64,000 nucleotides of DNA from Ectocarpus siliculosus (GCA_000310025.1 FN649727.1:7869-71868); one strand, 5' to 3'; positions 1 through 12,664 are shown, numbered from the stretch's first letter. Translations and numbers: made by a program. The notes: generated by a model not told the origin, from the letters alone.

Positions 1-155
1 CCCTTAGCAGGATGCAGCTCACCCTTCATGCGACTCGCCAAATACCTCACGGCGCTTCGCGCTTGGTGATGTGAGAGCCTGGTCCGGTGAGAACCCGGCG
101 TGCTCCGTCCCGGCTTTGTAGGGATGCGAGGTCAATGGTCTAATGACTACGGCAT
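1..155 (-). repeat. dispersed repeat, inverted copy of 57178-57332
   Basis: This 155-base stretch is almost identical to the reverse complement of 57178-57332; I see about three mismatches, around position 141. It runs off the left edge, so its full length is unknown. On its inner side both copies approach a long C/G homopolymer (C16 at 173-188 here, a G run next to an assembly gap at the other copy), so the repeat probably carries the homopolymer as part of its structure. No convincing coding frame is seen. The family is not recognised. Confidence 0.85.
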
Positions 156-172
156 GCACGACTATGAGTACA

Positions 173-188
173 CCCCCCCCCCCCCCCC
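173..188. repeat. poly-C homopolymer (C16)
   Basis: Sixteen consecutive C residues adjoin the left inverted-repeat copy. The same arrangement, in opposite orientation, occurs beside the assembly gap near 57050. Confidence 0.9.
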
Positions 189-1512
189 GCGAGACCGGGC
201 ACAAAAATCAACAAACAAATGAAAACCGGGGCGGCACATGATGCGAGAAGAGGTTCTAAATCGGTGGTTGGGGGTTATTGGCTGCGCCATCATGTTTGCT
301 GTCGGTCACACCAACAAGACGTTCCACACATCAACAAGTGCGTCGATGGCTGGTGGCACACACAACTAACCTACCGCCGCAAGCAAGCCGCTTACCATAC
401 GACACACGTCGTTTCGAGGTGACGACACGACACGCGATACGCACCTCCATCTTATCCAAGAGGTTCATTGTAGCGATAAATCCTCCGCGCTGCATCTCCA
501 CGTCGATCGTGTTGCGCCATCAAGATCGATGACCGTTCGAAGGAAGGAACGGGAGGAAGTCCAAAGCCTGGGTCGGAGCACAAAGCGACCATCCATCGCA
601 CCATCATCAGTCAGGTTCCCTGATTTAATCTTTCTGCGGGGATTTCGAGGCGTTCACACAGCTGCTGCGGCGAATTCAGGTCAGCAAAAAAGACGTGACA
701 TGCAGCTTCAGCCAAGATCCACCAAACGAACAAGACACACACCGCTTGCAAGTAACCATGAACGCAACAAGAAACATCACGCAAGACAAGAAGAATCAGG
801 CTTCGCCACAACCACAGGCTATTCTTCGTTCCAGCCGCGCACCGTCCGGCGCGCTGTGCTCGCCTCCCCTCCCCTCGCCGAGGTTCAGGATTCCGTTTCT
901 CAGGAGGGCTCCACCATCAACAGCTACTGCAGGCACGAGTTGACGTAGCATGAGTAGACCCAAGTTGCGTAGCCCCACGCGTCCGGCGCGAGCTGGAAAG
1001 GCAGAACCGGTTGCGCGTGCAAAGGAGGGGGGGGGCATAAGGGAGGCTACGCCAAGGTTTATTGCATCGACGACCGTTTCGCCATGTACAGCCCTTAAAA
1101 CTAAAAGCGGAGGCATCGATGGCGGATGTCTCCAAATTAATTTGTACGGAGAGGCTGAAGGGTTCTGTCCTGCACGGCCGCGCCGTCGGTCGGAAAAAAC
1201 ACATCATGCAGTTCTCACGTGTTCTATCATCTTCGCTCCTCAGGGACACGAATCTATTTCTGTGGTCACAACTCACCCACAAACCGACATCAACCAAGAA
1301 TTCAACAAGACGAACGTATACCACTCGCCAAGAAAGACAAGAAAAGTGGTCGGGTACAGACATAGAACAACACGAAATACGAAGTCCATCGCTCCATTCG
1401 GAAGCTGACTCACGAGCAAGCCATCCGAGCAAAACAAACAAAGCCACCCCACTCAACCACTGAAAAAAAAAAACAGCCAATAGGCTTTTTTTCTGGGCCT
1501 TCTACAGGAGTG
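189..1512. other. no supported gene
   Basis: Overlapping short frames exist on both strands, but none shows family motifs, consistent splice signals or synonymous third-base variation. I see only unique spacer here. Confidence 0.5.
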
Positions 1513-1657
1513 TCACGCCTCCCTAGCCTTCACCTGTACCCCCCCGACGTCCGGCTTGGGCAGGAGCTGCTGCAGAGGGATGAGGCCCTTCTCCAGCAGC
1601 AACCGGAGGTTGTGCGCCACTCCCCGCCGCCGACCCGCTACCATCATCATCCCCATC
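1513..1657 (-). CDS. possible 3-prime terminal exon of an unidentified minus-strand gene
   Basis: On the minus strand a frame ends at a TGA at 1515-1513. Directly upstream at 1659-1658 is an AG acceptor preceded by a short pyrimidine-poor tract. The peptide is basic and then amphipathic, containing VAHNLRLLLEKGLIPLQQLL, which looks like an ordered helical C-terminus rather than a random frame. The same frame stays open up to about 1880. I do not recognise a family and find no phase-checked upstream exon, so it may be chance. The competing minus-strand frame (1523-1996) is Gly/Ser/Ala low complexity. Confidence 0.25.
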
Positions 1658-4600
1658 CTGCCCGCTTTCAGGGGGTGACCCGAAGCGCGGCCAGCAGATG
1701 GTCCGGTCTTGCATTTGGGCCGGGTTGGCGCCAGGGACCTCCGTGCTGGCCGTCGTTCGCGGTGTGAAGAGGAAAAGCATCCAAGAGAACCTCCACGAGA
1801 CCCTCTCCCAAACGCGATCAGCAGCTTCCGGGCATTGCCTCCACCATGGGTAACTCCCAGCTTCAGGGGACCAACCTGCGCTAATCACGGGGCACATTCG
1901 TACGATATTAACTGGAGCGGGCGCATGCGCACAGGGTGCAATCGGTGGGCATAAGTATTGATGGAGAAGCGCCAACCGCTCCAAAACGGTTCTCACTAGA
2001 GCCTGTCATGAAACCGCAACAAAGATCAGCCTGGAGAACCTGCACGCACATCGGAACACCCGCGGCCTTTTGATGACCATGCCAGTACCAATGGACTTGC
2101 CTCTATCAAAACGACGTCTACTGTAAACCAAAACACAGTAACCGTCAAAGCTATTGCCGTTTCTGCCACAGCGAAAAGACGGCGCGCCATTGGTCCATCA
2201 CGAAAAACAACTGAGCGCACTTGTGCGCCAAAATACAAACACCACATTCAGAAAAACATCAGAGACCTGTAGCATAGAGAAACACGAGTACCACATGTCG
2301 GCAACGACCGGCGACTGCTGTGGGTGGTTCTCGTTGTATCGCTTCCTCTCTCTCTCTCATCCACTCACCAGGAGGGTATAGCCTCTCTCTTGCCGACCTG
2401 TAGCTCTGGCATCTCCATCGCACCAAGCACCGCAGCCGTCAGTCACGTTCCTCGGCAACCACGCCCACAGCCCGCAATCCAACCCCTTTCACTCGACCCG
2501 GGCTCGACTGAGGACCACCCAACTCCACACTGCAACTACCGTCCGGCGTGGCATACAGCGTCCCCCCTCGCCCTCCCCCCCCCCCCCCCTCGAAATATGA
2601 CGAGGCCACAGGCGACGAAGCGCTTGCTCGCCATATCTCCATCTGGGCCACTAGACGGCACGTCGTCGCTGCCGGCGGCGCCCGCAACAGCGCCTGCCGC
2701 ACTCTGCGAAGAAAGCGGTGTCGCATCTCTAGGCCGCCGACGTCTCCTCCGCTGGGTTCGGGAGGCCGGCAGTGCTGTCTGTCGCTTCGGCAACGTCGGC
2801 GCGTCGGCTTCTTCAGCTGAGTTGCCTGCTGCTGTCGCTGCTGCGATCGACTCTGGATCCGCGAGAAGGAAAATGCGCCGAGGGGACAGTAAGAGCAGCA
2901 GCAGGAGTAGCAGCAGCAGCAGCAGCAGCAGCGTCTAGCTGCCTTCCGGCCGTCGAATCGGAGAGCACACCCAGGAGGACAACTCGGACAACCTTGAGCA
3001 TGAGAGCCTGTTCGTTATTTACCGTTGATCGAAGAGTGAGGGTCAACACCGTCGTTGTTTGAGTGGGAATAGAGGCCCTAGAGAAGAGGTGGCAACGTCA
3101 ACAGTTGGGCGGCCAGTCAGGGCGGCATCGAGTACGATCGGGCCAGCGTTGTACCGCAGTCCGTGTTCTACGCATCACCGTTGTCGCCGACCGAAAAAAA
3201 AACAGGGCACTGTTACAGCTGCATCGATGCGGGACAAAACAATCTGTCGGCGCAAATGCGGCGAAACGTGCCCCGAAGCCACTCGGGCGAAGCATCCCAA
3301 CGCCCCCAACCCACGAGCTTGCCAAAACATGCGCAGCCACTGAAGCCAGCCTTTAACCAGCCTCCACCGAAGTACAGAAACACAACGGCTCTTAACAGCG
3401 ATTCGAATCCATCAACTCACCAGGCGCGCTTGTTGCACGTCCACCACCTGTCGAAGAGCCCTCCCTCGTCAGTATCCCCGCGCAAAACCGGGAGAACCCG
3501 CCGCTGCGCCCCTGAATCCCACCACCCACCCACTCCTCAGCTCGGGGTGTGTGCCCTGCGGCAGGGCGGGGGGTCAGGGCTTGTAAAGGTGACCGACTGC
3601 CGGGGCCCACGGTGAAAGATGCCTGCCCTACGATTGCACACGGCGGCTAAACATCTGTGGGCGCTTGGCCGAAAGACCCCGTGGAGTGTCTCGGGAACCC
3701 TGTTTGTTGTCGACCCAAGAGCGCGAACACACACGGGCTCGCTCGACTACATGGACACAGCACACCAGACGCGTACCGCAACCCCCATCCAAGGTGAACG
3801 AACGCGCACGAGCCAAACACACACACGTCAAAGCCGAGCCAGCGTTTACCTGCGACCACGCCCTCCGCCTGTCGAAGCCGTATCGGCGAGCGGGCTGGTG
3901 GTGGCAGTAGCAGCTGCCGGATGGCCTTGAAGAAGAACGTAGGGGCAGGGCTGGCGCCTGTGGCGGCGAGTTCTCTTTTTTTCCCTTGCAGTCCGTGCGC
4001 GAACGATCGAAGCAACTACGGCCACCTGCTGGGGTGTCGAACGCCCGAAATCTTGCACGAGCAGCACGAGCACTGAGCCAAGGCCCTAAACCCCAACACA
4101 GCGACAACAACATTCCATTGGCCGCTTATCACCGTCATCACCACCAACCACAACCACCTTGACTCATCACCACCACCACCAGCAACCGCAGCAACAACAC
4201 AGAAAAACAAACAATCGCGAAAAAAGAGTAACGATACCGGTGTTTGCCCAGCACAGACCGCATAAACCAATCCGGCCCCCGATACCTATTCAGCCCATTC
4301 ATCACCTGAAACAGCTATGCTGCGACGCCGGATCCAAGCATGCCCCCTCCCCCCTATCCCCCCCTCGCACGCCTCGCACGCCTTCGAAACCACGAGAGGA
4401 GAGTAGAAACCTCGCCAGGCGTCGCCCCGCTCACCCCGGGCCGGGGCCGACACAAGCCCAGAGGCGAGAACAACCGAAGACGTGCTCCAGCGTGGCCTCC
4501 ACCTAGAGGGCTAGGGTTTTGTGGAGAGGGCACACGCGTGCGCCGGGGGGAAAAGAAACGGGGAAACCCACCCGACGAGCACATGGGTGTTCGTGTGGTT

Positions 4601-5600
4601 CTGTCCAACCTCTCTGTCGCTGTTATCACGCTCGGGGAGGTGATCACAAAGAAACACGCATACACACACAAAACGAGTACCGGAGCACACTGGAAAAAAC
4701 AACATCGTTTCGGAATGGCAGGGTCCCAAAATTATTAACCTGTCCTCTTCTCTCCCGCTTTTACTTCAGTCCCTGTTCCATCCCTTGTCGCCTCATCGTG
4801 CCTTTTGGCGTTTCCAGCGCTCCCCAGCTTCCCTTCCATCACAACCACCACGCAGGTACCGATAAGTCTCTTACACTTTCCGGTGCGACTTGGCTTGGCT
4901 TAGTCTTTGAGGGTTTGTAAAAGGCACCAACACGCGACAAGGAACGGCGCAGGGGATGGCAGGGACGGTTGGTTGACAACAGTGCACCACAACGGGGACA
5001 ACACCAATGGGGTGGGAGCACGATGCGGGCGCGTTGGGATGCGATGCAGGAAAAGATTATTGAATTAGGCTCTGTCACTTCGCATTATCCAGTACCCGTC
5101 TCATGCAACAACAGTTCAACAGGACCTGTGCCAAGAGCCCATTCTTGGAACGTTGAAAAACCAACAGGTGTGTGTGTGTTTTGTGTTTTCGTCCTATTTA
5201 TTTATGGCGACAGCCCCCCCGTTTTTCGTGGTGATTGATAAGACGGGGAGGCACTGGGATGAGTTGCGGGTCGAACGAAAGCAGGCCATCATCACATTCC
5301 AAAACTTGTGCCCTGTAGTCCTGGCAAATATCGGAGCACGCCTCGAGCCAGTCGAACTCCCTCTCAGTCTGGACAACCACTGTATGACATCGATGATTTC
5401 CAACGCGCTATCGCATTCTTGAGTGTCCAAAACCGTGATAGTGCTATTACGCAATCGAGCCCAACTTCAGTTACCGCACGTAACACTGCACAACGCATGG
5501 ACGGAGGAACACACGGAACAGAACTACTGGCTTGTACGTGAAGGCGTGCCACCTTAAAAGTCTGGTACCGAGCAATGGAGCTTGTGTAGTTACAAAAGGT
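1658..5600. other. no supported gene; low-complexity spacer
   Basis: The stretch contains poly-C and (AGC)n tracts (about 2575-2590 and 2908-2935) and C/A-rich sequence. The longest plus frame (2324-2938) is Ser/Pro/Ala-rich and ends in a polyserine made by the AGC microsatellite, so it is not treated as a gene. Confidence 0.45.
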
Positions 5601-6240
5601 TCGAGAGGCGAGCTAGCGACGAGGAGAAACTCCACACACCAAATAGAACGCTGGCGCACGCCATGTAGCCAGGCAGGTTACTCTCGGAAATAACACAGCG
5701 TGCGAGCGGCCGCTGGTCCGCCCGATCCAGACACATCGAAGCACACGTATCACAGTAGGGCAGGAAGCAGATGCTGTGGACCTGAGTATTCACCCGTTCG
5801 CTAATGTCAGCAGTTACAATGAGCAGAGGAGCGCGAAGCGCGACGTTCTTTTCCATCCGTCCGAGGAGGGAACAAACAGGCTCTATCTACCAGGGGGCCA
5901 AGTTTCAGTAAACAACCGCCTGAATTTTCCATCCTTTTCGACCAGCACGAGACCAGCACGAGATCTATAGAGCATTGATTAACGGGAGCACGAAAAATAG
6001 GGCGCTCTTCACCACACGTGCTCCGACAGCAGATAACCATGCTCCACCGGCATTTGTACCCAAAAACCACAGGAGATACTCACCCTAATCCCCGCGGATT
6101 TGCAGAGGAACAGCAAGCCAAGGCATCGTAGATCTCCCACCCAGACACACGCGGTTGCTTGGTTCACACCATGAGGAACAGCGGAAGAATTCAGCGAAAC
6201 ACGCATCACCGCAGGGATTGCCAAGACAAAACTGTCGGGG

Positions 6241-6740
6241 GAAGGGAGCCATGCACAGAGCTGAATAGTGGCGCATGTCATTGTCATTGCTGTTGCTTCG
6301 GTGTGTGGAGAAGGATCATTGGTGAACTAAACCTTGACCTGGGGAAAAAACAGACATACCTGATCCCATCAGAACGCGGCGGCTGTCCCAGACTCTCGGG
6401 CTGCAATTTCTGTGAGCGTCCTACATCCTCTTGGTCTGTATCAATCACCACACAAGACGTAGCATGGACACAGCCCGTGGCGGATACCTTTGTTATTGCT
6501 GTTGCTTCGATGTGTGGGGAGGGGTCATCTTGCAATAAAAGACTGCCGTGTCACGGGAACATAATGCACAACAAGAGCCTAATTTTTCTTGGCGGGTGCT
6601 ATTCGGTTCTCTCGCATGCATGTATGTCGATGACCATCGCCACCTCAGCTTCCGTGGGTTCTATGGCCCCGTGGCCTCGAACAGCCGCCGCACAAGACGT
6701 GACATAAACACAGGTCGCGGGGAATAGCTTTGCAAGAACT
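6241..6740 (-). repeat. tandem exon-like units, possibly coding on the minus strand
   Basis: Related units lie at about 6275-6330, 6460-6535 and 6690-6730, spaced roughly 210-230 bases apart. On the minus strand two units encode a shared peptide pattern (DPSPHIEATAIT and DPSPHTEATAMT). Units two and three share a Cys-x3-Thr-Ser-Cys pattern. The middle unit is bounded by a plausible acceptor near 6528 and a strong donor (AG then GTATGT) at about 6363. This suggests remnants or exons of a minus-strand gene with duplicated modules. I could not join the units into a phase-consistent model, and the family is unknown. Confidence 0.35.
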
Positions 6741-6799
6741 GCACTCTGTGCAGAGAAACCACCGAAAGACCAAATCGATAGGGAACGCACGTATGGCAC

Positions 6800-7980
6800 A
6801 CAGGTCTAACGTCGGTGACACAAGGTACCACACCCCCTGTATCGATTGTTTAAACCTCGAGTATTCCACGACAAAGAGGAAGCGTAAACACGGCGAGACG
6901 TTGTCGGAAAGCTCTCGACGAGACAGTTCCCACACATCCATTTTCGGCACCACCACTCTTTGTGGTGTGGAGCAACCGAGCTTTGGAAGTTGGTCCTGGG
7001 TGTGGTATCTTGTGCCATCTACGTTACTGCTGTATGCGCACGAATCCCAACGGCCGTCCGTTCGTTTCAGAGGAGGAAGAGCCTCTTTCTATGGTGTTGC
7101 TGGCGATGACTCGGATTCAAAATCCAACCATCGGGTACACCCAGGACATATAGAACAGTTGCACCGGCAAAAGGAGACGAACAAAGGCATTTTCGACACA
7201 AGTATGCGGCCGGTGCCGAAGCAAAAAGTGTCCGGCTACTAGTGACTGTAGACACGCGTCACTCTCACATGCCCACTTCATGAGGTGAACAACCGGACTG
7301 CGCACACCTCCGGCGAAATGTCATTGTAGTCTACAACGTACCGTCGCAGCGACGCTGATCTACATACAAGTATCGACCCACATCTCCGATTCTCGCCAAT
7401 TGGGTGGCGTGGCGACCACCCCCATCAGCAGCCCCCCATCAGGGTACTGCTCTAGAGAAACAACCTCTAACCCGCAACCCGACTCACCGAGAGAGAGGGA
7501 GCGAAAGTATGGCAGTGCGAGGTCTATCTGCTGGGGGCTGGAGGCCAGACGGGCTGCTGTGAACCCACCAACAGAACACTAAAGCCAAACAAGGTGGGAG
7601 CAAAGGCTCCCTTCAGAGGCGGCTACTTTCTCCGGGTGGGTTGCTGCTCTGGTAAAGTTCCCTGTCGCCTGGGCTGTGGGTGAAATGGCGCTGGGTGTAT
7701 GCAGTGAAGAGAGATCACGCCTTCTCTCATTCTTCTGGCTGGAATGTTGACATCGGCCAATCAGTGCGCCTGGAAAGTTGATCCTGCCCCAGCTGGTCCT
7801 GGGGCTCACTCGGCGGAACCAAGGTATCAAGGCATCCCCGTTCGATCGTTCGAACGTCCGAATCCGAATCAACGCATACCTCCAGGCCAGTTTCAGCCAA
7901 CAAATCAAGAAGACAAATAAGCTGTATCTATACAAAACGCATTGTGGTTTTCAAGCAAAGTGATGAAGACGGCGGCGGTT
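6800..7980. other. no supported gene
   Basis: Only short overlapping frames without motif or splice support are visible here. Confidence 0.45.
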
Positions 7981-7987
7981 AGGACGA

Positions 7988-8130
7988 AGACGAGATGGGG
8001 TGGCTTTGGACGCATGCAGGAATTACCCCGCGGAATTACCCCGCGGATTGAGTGGGGAGGGCTGCTGCGTCACAGGCGCCCTGCAAAGCCAGGGGCGTTA
8101 TTTCGACCGTGGTGCAGAAGCCCCGTGCAA
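7988..8130 (+). pseudogene. decayed copy of the cysteine-rich-domain exon
   Basis: This segment aligns by eye with the third exon of the secreted gene downstream (9974-10127). Shared landmarks in the same order are a GATTGAGTGGGGA block, the GCTGCTGCGTC block encoding the Cys-Cys pair, and the AGCCCCGTGCA block encoding Pro-Cys. An internal 13-base duplication (about 8023-8048) and frame-breaking differences remove a usable reading frame, and no intact donor or acceptor frames it. It looks like an abandoned exon or domain copy, about 1.9 kb upstream of the live gene. Confidence 0.65.
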
Positions 8131-9223
8131 TATTCAAAGTAGACTCGGGGCATAGATAGGAACTCGAGACTGGCATTATGTAGACTGCTGTACATATGCA
8201 TGCGTGGACTGGTATAATCCAGGCTCAGGTGTCGACTTCGCAGTATGGATATGGATGAGTTCACAACTCGGACTCATCAGGTTAAGATCGTTCGGGAGAG
8301 ACACCTCACACGATGCACAGTCCTTTCGGCGCAATAGGTACGCTATGTTGTGACGACCTGGCTCTTATTTGTTGCTCCCGCGTCAAGGCATCTGACAGTC
8401 CCGTCATTCGGTTCAACGAGGCAAATGTATTTCGGTTCAAGTCCCTGACCCCGCATGAAGATCCAGCAGTGCGCGCCACAACCCACTCGCTCACATCGCC
8501 GACCGGCACCAAACTCGACCTCGCACAGAAAAAAAAACAGGCGAGGCAGGTGAAGCGTGAATACAATAGAGGAGCAACTATGTAATCGAACGAGCTCACA
8601 TCTTGTCCAGTGGGTCGACCGTACTACTGCTGGAAGTGTGAAGTTGACTGCAAGCAGTAGAGTTTAGTTAGGTGGGTAACTCCAGGCGAACCCTCCGAAC
8701 GATCTTGCCGAACGGCTGTGAGGGGAGTCGTCTTTTAAGCGAGAACGAACTACTGTATGTACATGTACAGCCACCAACTGGTGTTCCGCGCTTCAAGCGC
8801 TTTTTCAAAGAGTGGAGAGACGAGCGCCATCGACACACATATGGTAAGGCATATGGTGCATTGGCGTTGGACTGCCCGTCGCAGGCGAGGCGCTGTTGAG
8901 GCGAGTAGTCGTTGATTTCTGGGAAATCCCGCCGAAGCATAGACAGTTATAAGCGTAAGTCGCCGGCGTTCGGCAGGAAGTTCCGTTGCCCGTTGTTCCG
9001 ATTGTCGAAAGAACAGACCGACACGAGCAAACCAACATTCATTGTCATGCTCACCCCGCATCTGCGTGTTCACGGGATCCCTCACAATTCATTGTCCGGG
9101 TGAAACCCGGGTGACGAAGAAACCATCCGGCTGCACACGACCAGAACGAGTTGATATTTCTGATATGTCTCTTCGCGACCCCCCGCGTTTCCCTCGAACT
9201 TGAATTGCAAGGTTCAAAGAATC
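8131..9223. other. upstream spacer of the secreted protein gene; no gene seen
   Basis: No supported coding exon is seen. The region presumably includes the promoter of the downstream gene, but I cannot point to a convincing TATA box. Confidence 0.4.
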
Positions 9224-12200
9224 ATGACACGCGTTTACTCGTCTTCGTGGGGAAAGCTCCTCGCGATGGCCATGCTCCTCACTTCTGTGTCAGGTGGTGA
9301 GTGAAAAGGGTTGCGTGAGGCTTCTATGCAGTGTCACGCGGCATTCCATTTCATACCGTGCGGGACGAGAAGATGCAGACCTCACCTATATATATATGAA
9401 TACATGTAGATCAAGACGGGACTCCATCTCATAGACTCTTCCGTCCCGTGCTCTAAGAGACCAAACCACAACCAGTCGTGACAAGGTGGGTTTTGTTACG
9501 CTGCGTGGATGCCATGTGGTTTGAAGCTAAACGTGACATGCAGCTGAAGGTCTTACAGAGCGAGAAAGCGCTTTCTTGCCAGCAACCGCAACAACGTCAA
9601 CGCCAACCGTACTTTTACAGCTACATAGCATAGCACACCCTCTTGAGCAATTCCAATCCCGTCGTAACCGCAGGCAAGTCTTCCCAGCTGAGGAAACCGA
9701 CACCGCCCCAAAAGACTTGCGCCCCCTACCACCCGGGCATCCAAGGAAACGTCGGCGAGGGCAGCAAAGGCATCATCTGTTGCCCGGTGAGACAGGCCGT
9801 TTTCCTGATTAGAGTGTTGTGTGACGTCTACATGCAAACCAACGGTCTAATTGGCATCCTCTGTAGCTCACTATTGCATTCAACACGTAAGGACCGGCGA
9901 AGGGTTTATTTGCATTCGATACCTCGTTACCCTCTCACCGCATGCCGCCTTCCCGGGTGCTCCTCTACGACAGCTGGAATGCAGACAGTGCGGTGGCGTG
10001 GGGTGCCGGAAGAATCAACCCCGAGGATTGAGTGGGGATGACTGCTGCGTCTCTGGCGTCCTCCGGAGCCAGGGCGACTGCTCAGACCGTGGAGCTAAAG
10101 CCCCGTGCATCATCGAAGGACCCAAGGGTGAGACAGGGAAGGGCTCGCATGACTCGTCGGCGGCCATGGTTGCTGTGAGACTCACGAGTGCGAGAAGCAC
10201 GGTGAATGCTGTTTGTTTCATAGACGGGGGGGCTATCAAACCCCGACTGTCTACAAAAGCATGACATCTGGTTTCGTGACATGGATTTTGGATTGGTATC
10301 TCTGCCGGTGTGCATGGCGGCAGCTCCGTTGTATCTGAACCGATTGGGGGTCCTAGCAGAGGGGCTGATAGTCACAGGGCTTTAAAAAAACAAAGAGGAC
10401 GCGCGTGTGCAGGAAGGACATGGGTGTTTGGTAAGTATCGTCTGGGCGTGGCCCGGGATGATTTTACTTTTCTCGAATCACCAAACCCGTCGACCAACAT
10501 TTGGTTGCTGTCGCTGAGTTTTGTTGGGTCCAACCCCCAAAACGTTTGCACTGTTTCTTAGTGGCCCCGATGATGTGTGTTGGCAGAATGTACGGTGGCA
10601 CCAAGTGATTCACAAGACAGAGAAACTGTACACAGCAGTAGGTGTACACAGCAGTAGGCAACAGATTCATCGTTTTAGGCAATTCGGATTTTCTTTTGTT
10701 TCCCACTTTGATCGATATTCCTTCCGGAGGTACTACTCATACATTCCTGCCGAGTCGATCGTTGAAACGTTGCGTGCTAAATCGAATATCGAAAGTGTGT
10801 CGTTGTAAAGTGACCACCTTTTGCCCACAATCGTCAACGTCAACCGTACACTCACAACTCGGACACCTCCCCAGGCACGTCTTCCCCGCAGAAGAAACTG
10901 GCACCGGTACCGATCCCGGCACCGATGCCGCCCAAGAAGCCACGCCATCCTTCCCGGAAGCCACACAAGCCTTCCCGGAAGCCACAAAAGCCTTCCCGGA
11001 AGCCACGCCATCCTTCCCGGAAGCCACAAAAGCCTTCCCGAAAGCCACGGAAGCCTTCCCGGAAGCCACGCAAGCCTTCCCGGAAGCCACGCAAGCCTTC
11101 CCCACCGAGGAAGCCGACACCACCCCACAAGACGTGCGCCCCCTACCACCCGGGCATGAAAGGAAACGTTGGCCAGAACGGCAATGGCATCGTCTGTTGC
11201 CCGGTGAGGCTAGCCCCACATTCAAGTGTTGTGCGACGTCAAATTGCAGGCCAATGGTGAAAGTGGAGGCGGTCTACATTTTGCTGTCGTCCATTTTCAT
11301 GCTGAACTTGTGGATCGCTTGGAAAGCTTCGTTGTTGTCGACACCTCTGCCCCGCTCTAAATTTCCCCTTCGCCATACGCGTTTCTGCCAACAGCTCGCA
11401 TGCGGCACGTGCGGTGGCCCAGAATGCGCCTCGAACAAGCGTGACGGACTAGACTGTTGCATCGACGACATCATCCGGACGTGCGATCCGTGCGCTAGAC
11501 CTGGCACCCGGCCCCCGTGCGTCATTGACGGTGAGTTGTTCCACCGCCAACCAGCTTGACCGAGACATGAAGACAATCGGGTGCCGACTGCCCTAAACAT
11601 GAATTACACCTGATTGTTGCCGTCACGAACGAGTCTCAGTCTCGATATCTGCAAAACCATTGTGTATTGTAGGATCTGTTTTCGGAACCCTCTTGGTTAC
11701 GTTGCTCGCTGCCATCCCACCCCTTGCCTGCACGTTTAGCTGACTCTATAATTACAGTCTCACACGCGGCAAGAAGCATGTATCCTTCTCCCGAGGTACC
11801 TCAGGCTGAGTTTTGATGACCGCGAGGTCACGCCGTTGCGATAGCGATAGAATTGACACAAGGCAGACGCCGGAATATGCCACCCGCATGGTGATTTGGC
11901 TGTAGTTCGCTCGACAGCTCATTTCTACAATATAGTGTCGCTTGGCTCGTGCTCTGGCTGCTCTCATGTAGATCCCCGTTTTCCAACTTCATGCCATCAC
12001 GTGTACCTCGTGCACCATCAAAACAGCGCTCCTATTTTCACCCCGAAACTGAACACGAACATCTGGACCGACTGTTACACCGACTCCCACGCCGACCCCA
12101 GCACCAATTCCTGCACGGACCCCAGCACCGACACCGGCACCGACGCCTGCGCCGACTCGTGCACCAACCCCGGCACCTACCCCAGCACCGACTCCCGCGC

Positions 12201-12664
12201 CGACTCTTGCGCCGACCCCAGCACCTACCCCGGCACCGACCCCAGCACCGACCCCAGCACCTACCCCGGCGCCGACTCTTGCGCCGACCCCAGCACCTAC
12301 CCAAGCACCGACCCCCGCGCCGACTCTTGCGCCGACCCCAGCACCTACCCCAGCACCTACCCCAGCACCGACTCCCGCGCCGACTCCCGCGCCGACCCCA
12401 GCACCTACCCCAGCACCGACTCCCGCGCCGACTTCTGCGCCGACCCCAGCACCTACCCCAGCACCTACCCCAGCACCGACCCTGGTGCCAACTTCTGCGC
12501 CGACCCCAGCACCTACCCCGGCACCTACCCCGGCACCTACCCCAGCACCGACTCCTGCGCCGACCGCCGAGTCAACGCCGGAGCCAACGCCGGAGCCAAC
12601 TCCGGAATCGATTGATTGCGATTGCGAGTGCGAGTGCGATGACGGATACGGTTGTGAAGCTTAA
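9224..12664 (+). CDS. secreted modular protein: two Cys-rich domains, Lys/Arg/Pro repeat, Thr-Pro-Ala-Pro tail
   Basis: Six exons: 9224-9296, 9674-9786, 9974-10127, 10875-11203, 11395-11530, 12102-12664; all phases agree and give 455 residues. Exon 1 encodes a signal peptide ([19 protein letters not shown]). Exons 2+3 and 4+5 each encode one copy of a cysteine-rich domain: [13 protein letters not shown]-x2-Cys-Gly-Gly, Asp-Cys-Cys, and a final Pro-Cys-Ile/Val-Ile. Similar CGG...CC...PC modules occur in stramenopile secreted proteins (from memory). Exon 4 also encodes about nine PSRKP-type basic units (residues ~128-200). Exon 6 is a Pro/Thr/Ala tail ending in PEPTPE and an acidic Cys-rich end. 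Third bases vary synonymously only in the Thr-Pro-Ala frame, which fixes the frame. An extracellular or wall role is likely; the exact function is unknown. The least certain junction is the exon 6 acceptor. Confidence 0.75.

Noticed and set aside
2324..2938. 204-codon Ser/Pro/Ala-rich plus frame
   Set aside because: Its composition comes from microsatellite and GC-rich spacer; no splice or family support.
10733..11225. Minus-strand frames of 92-162 codons through the basic repeat
   Set aside because: They are shadows of the PSRKP repeat in exon 4; the plus frame has splice-phase and domain support.
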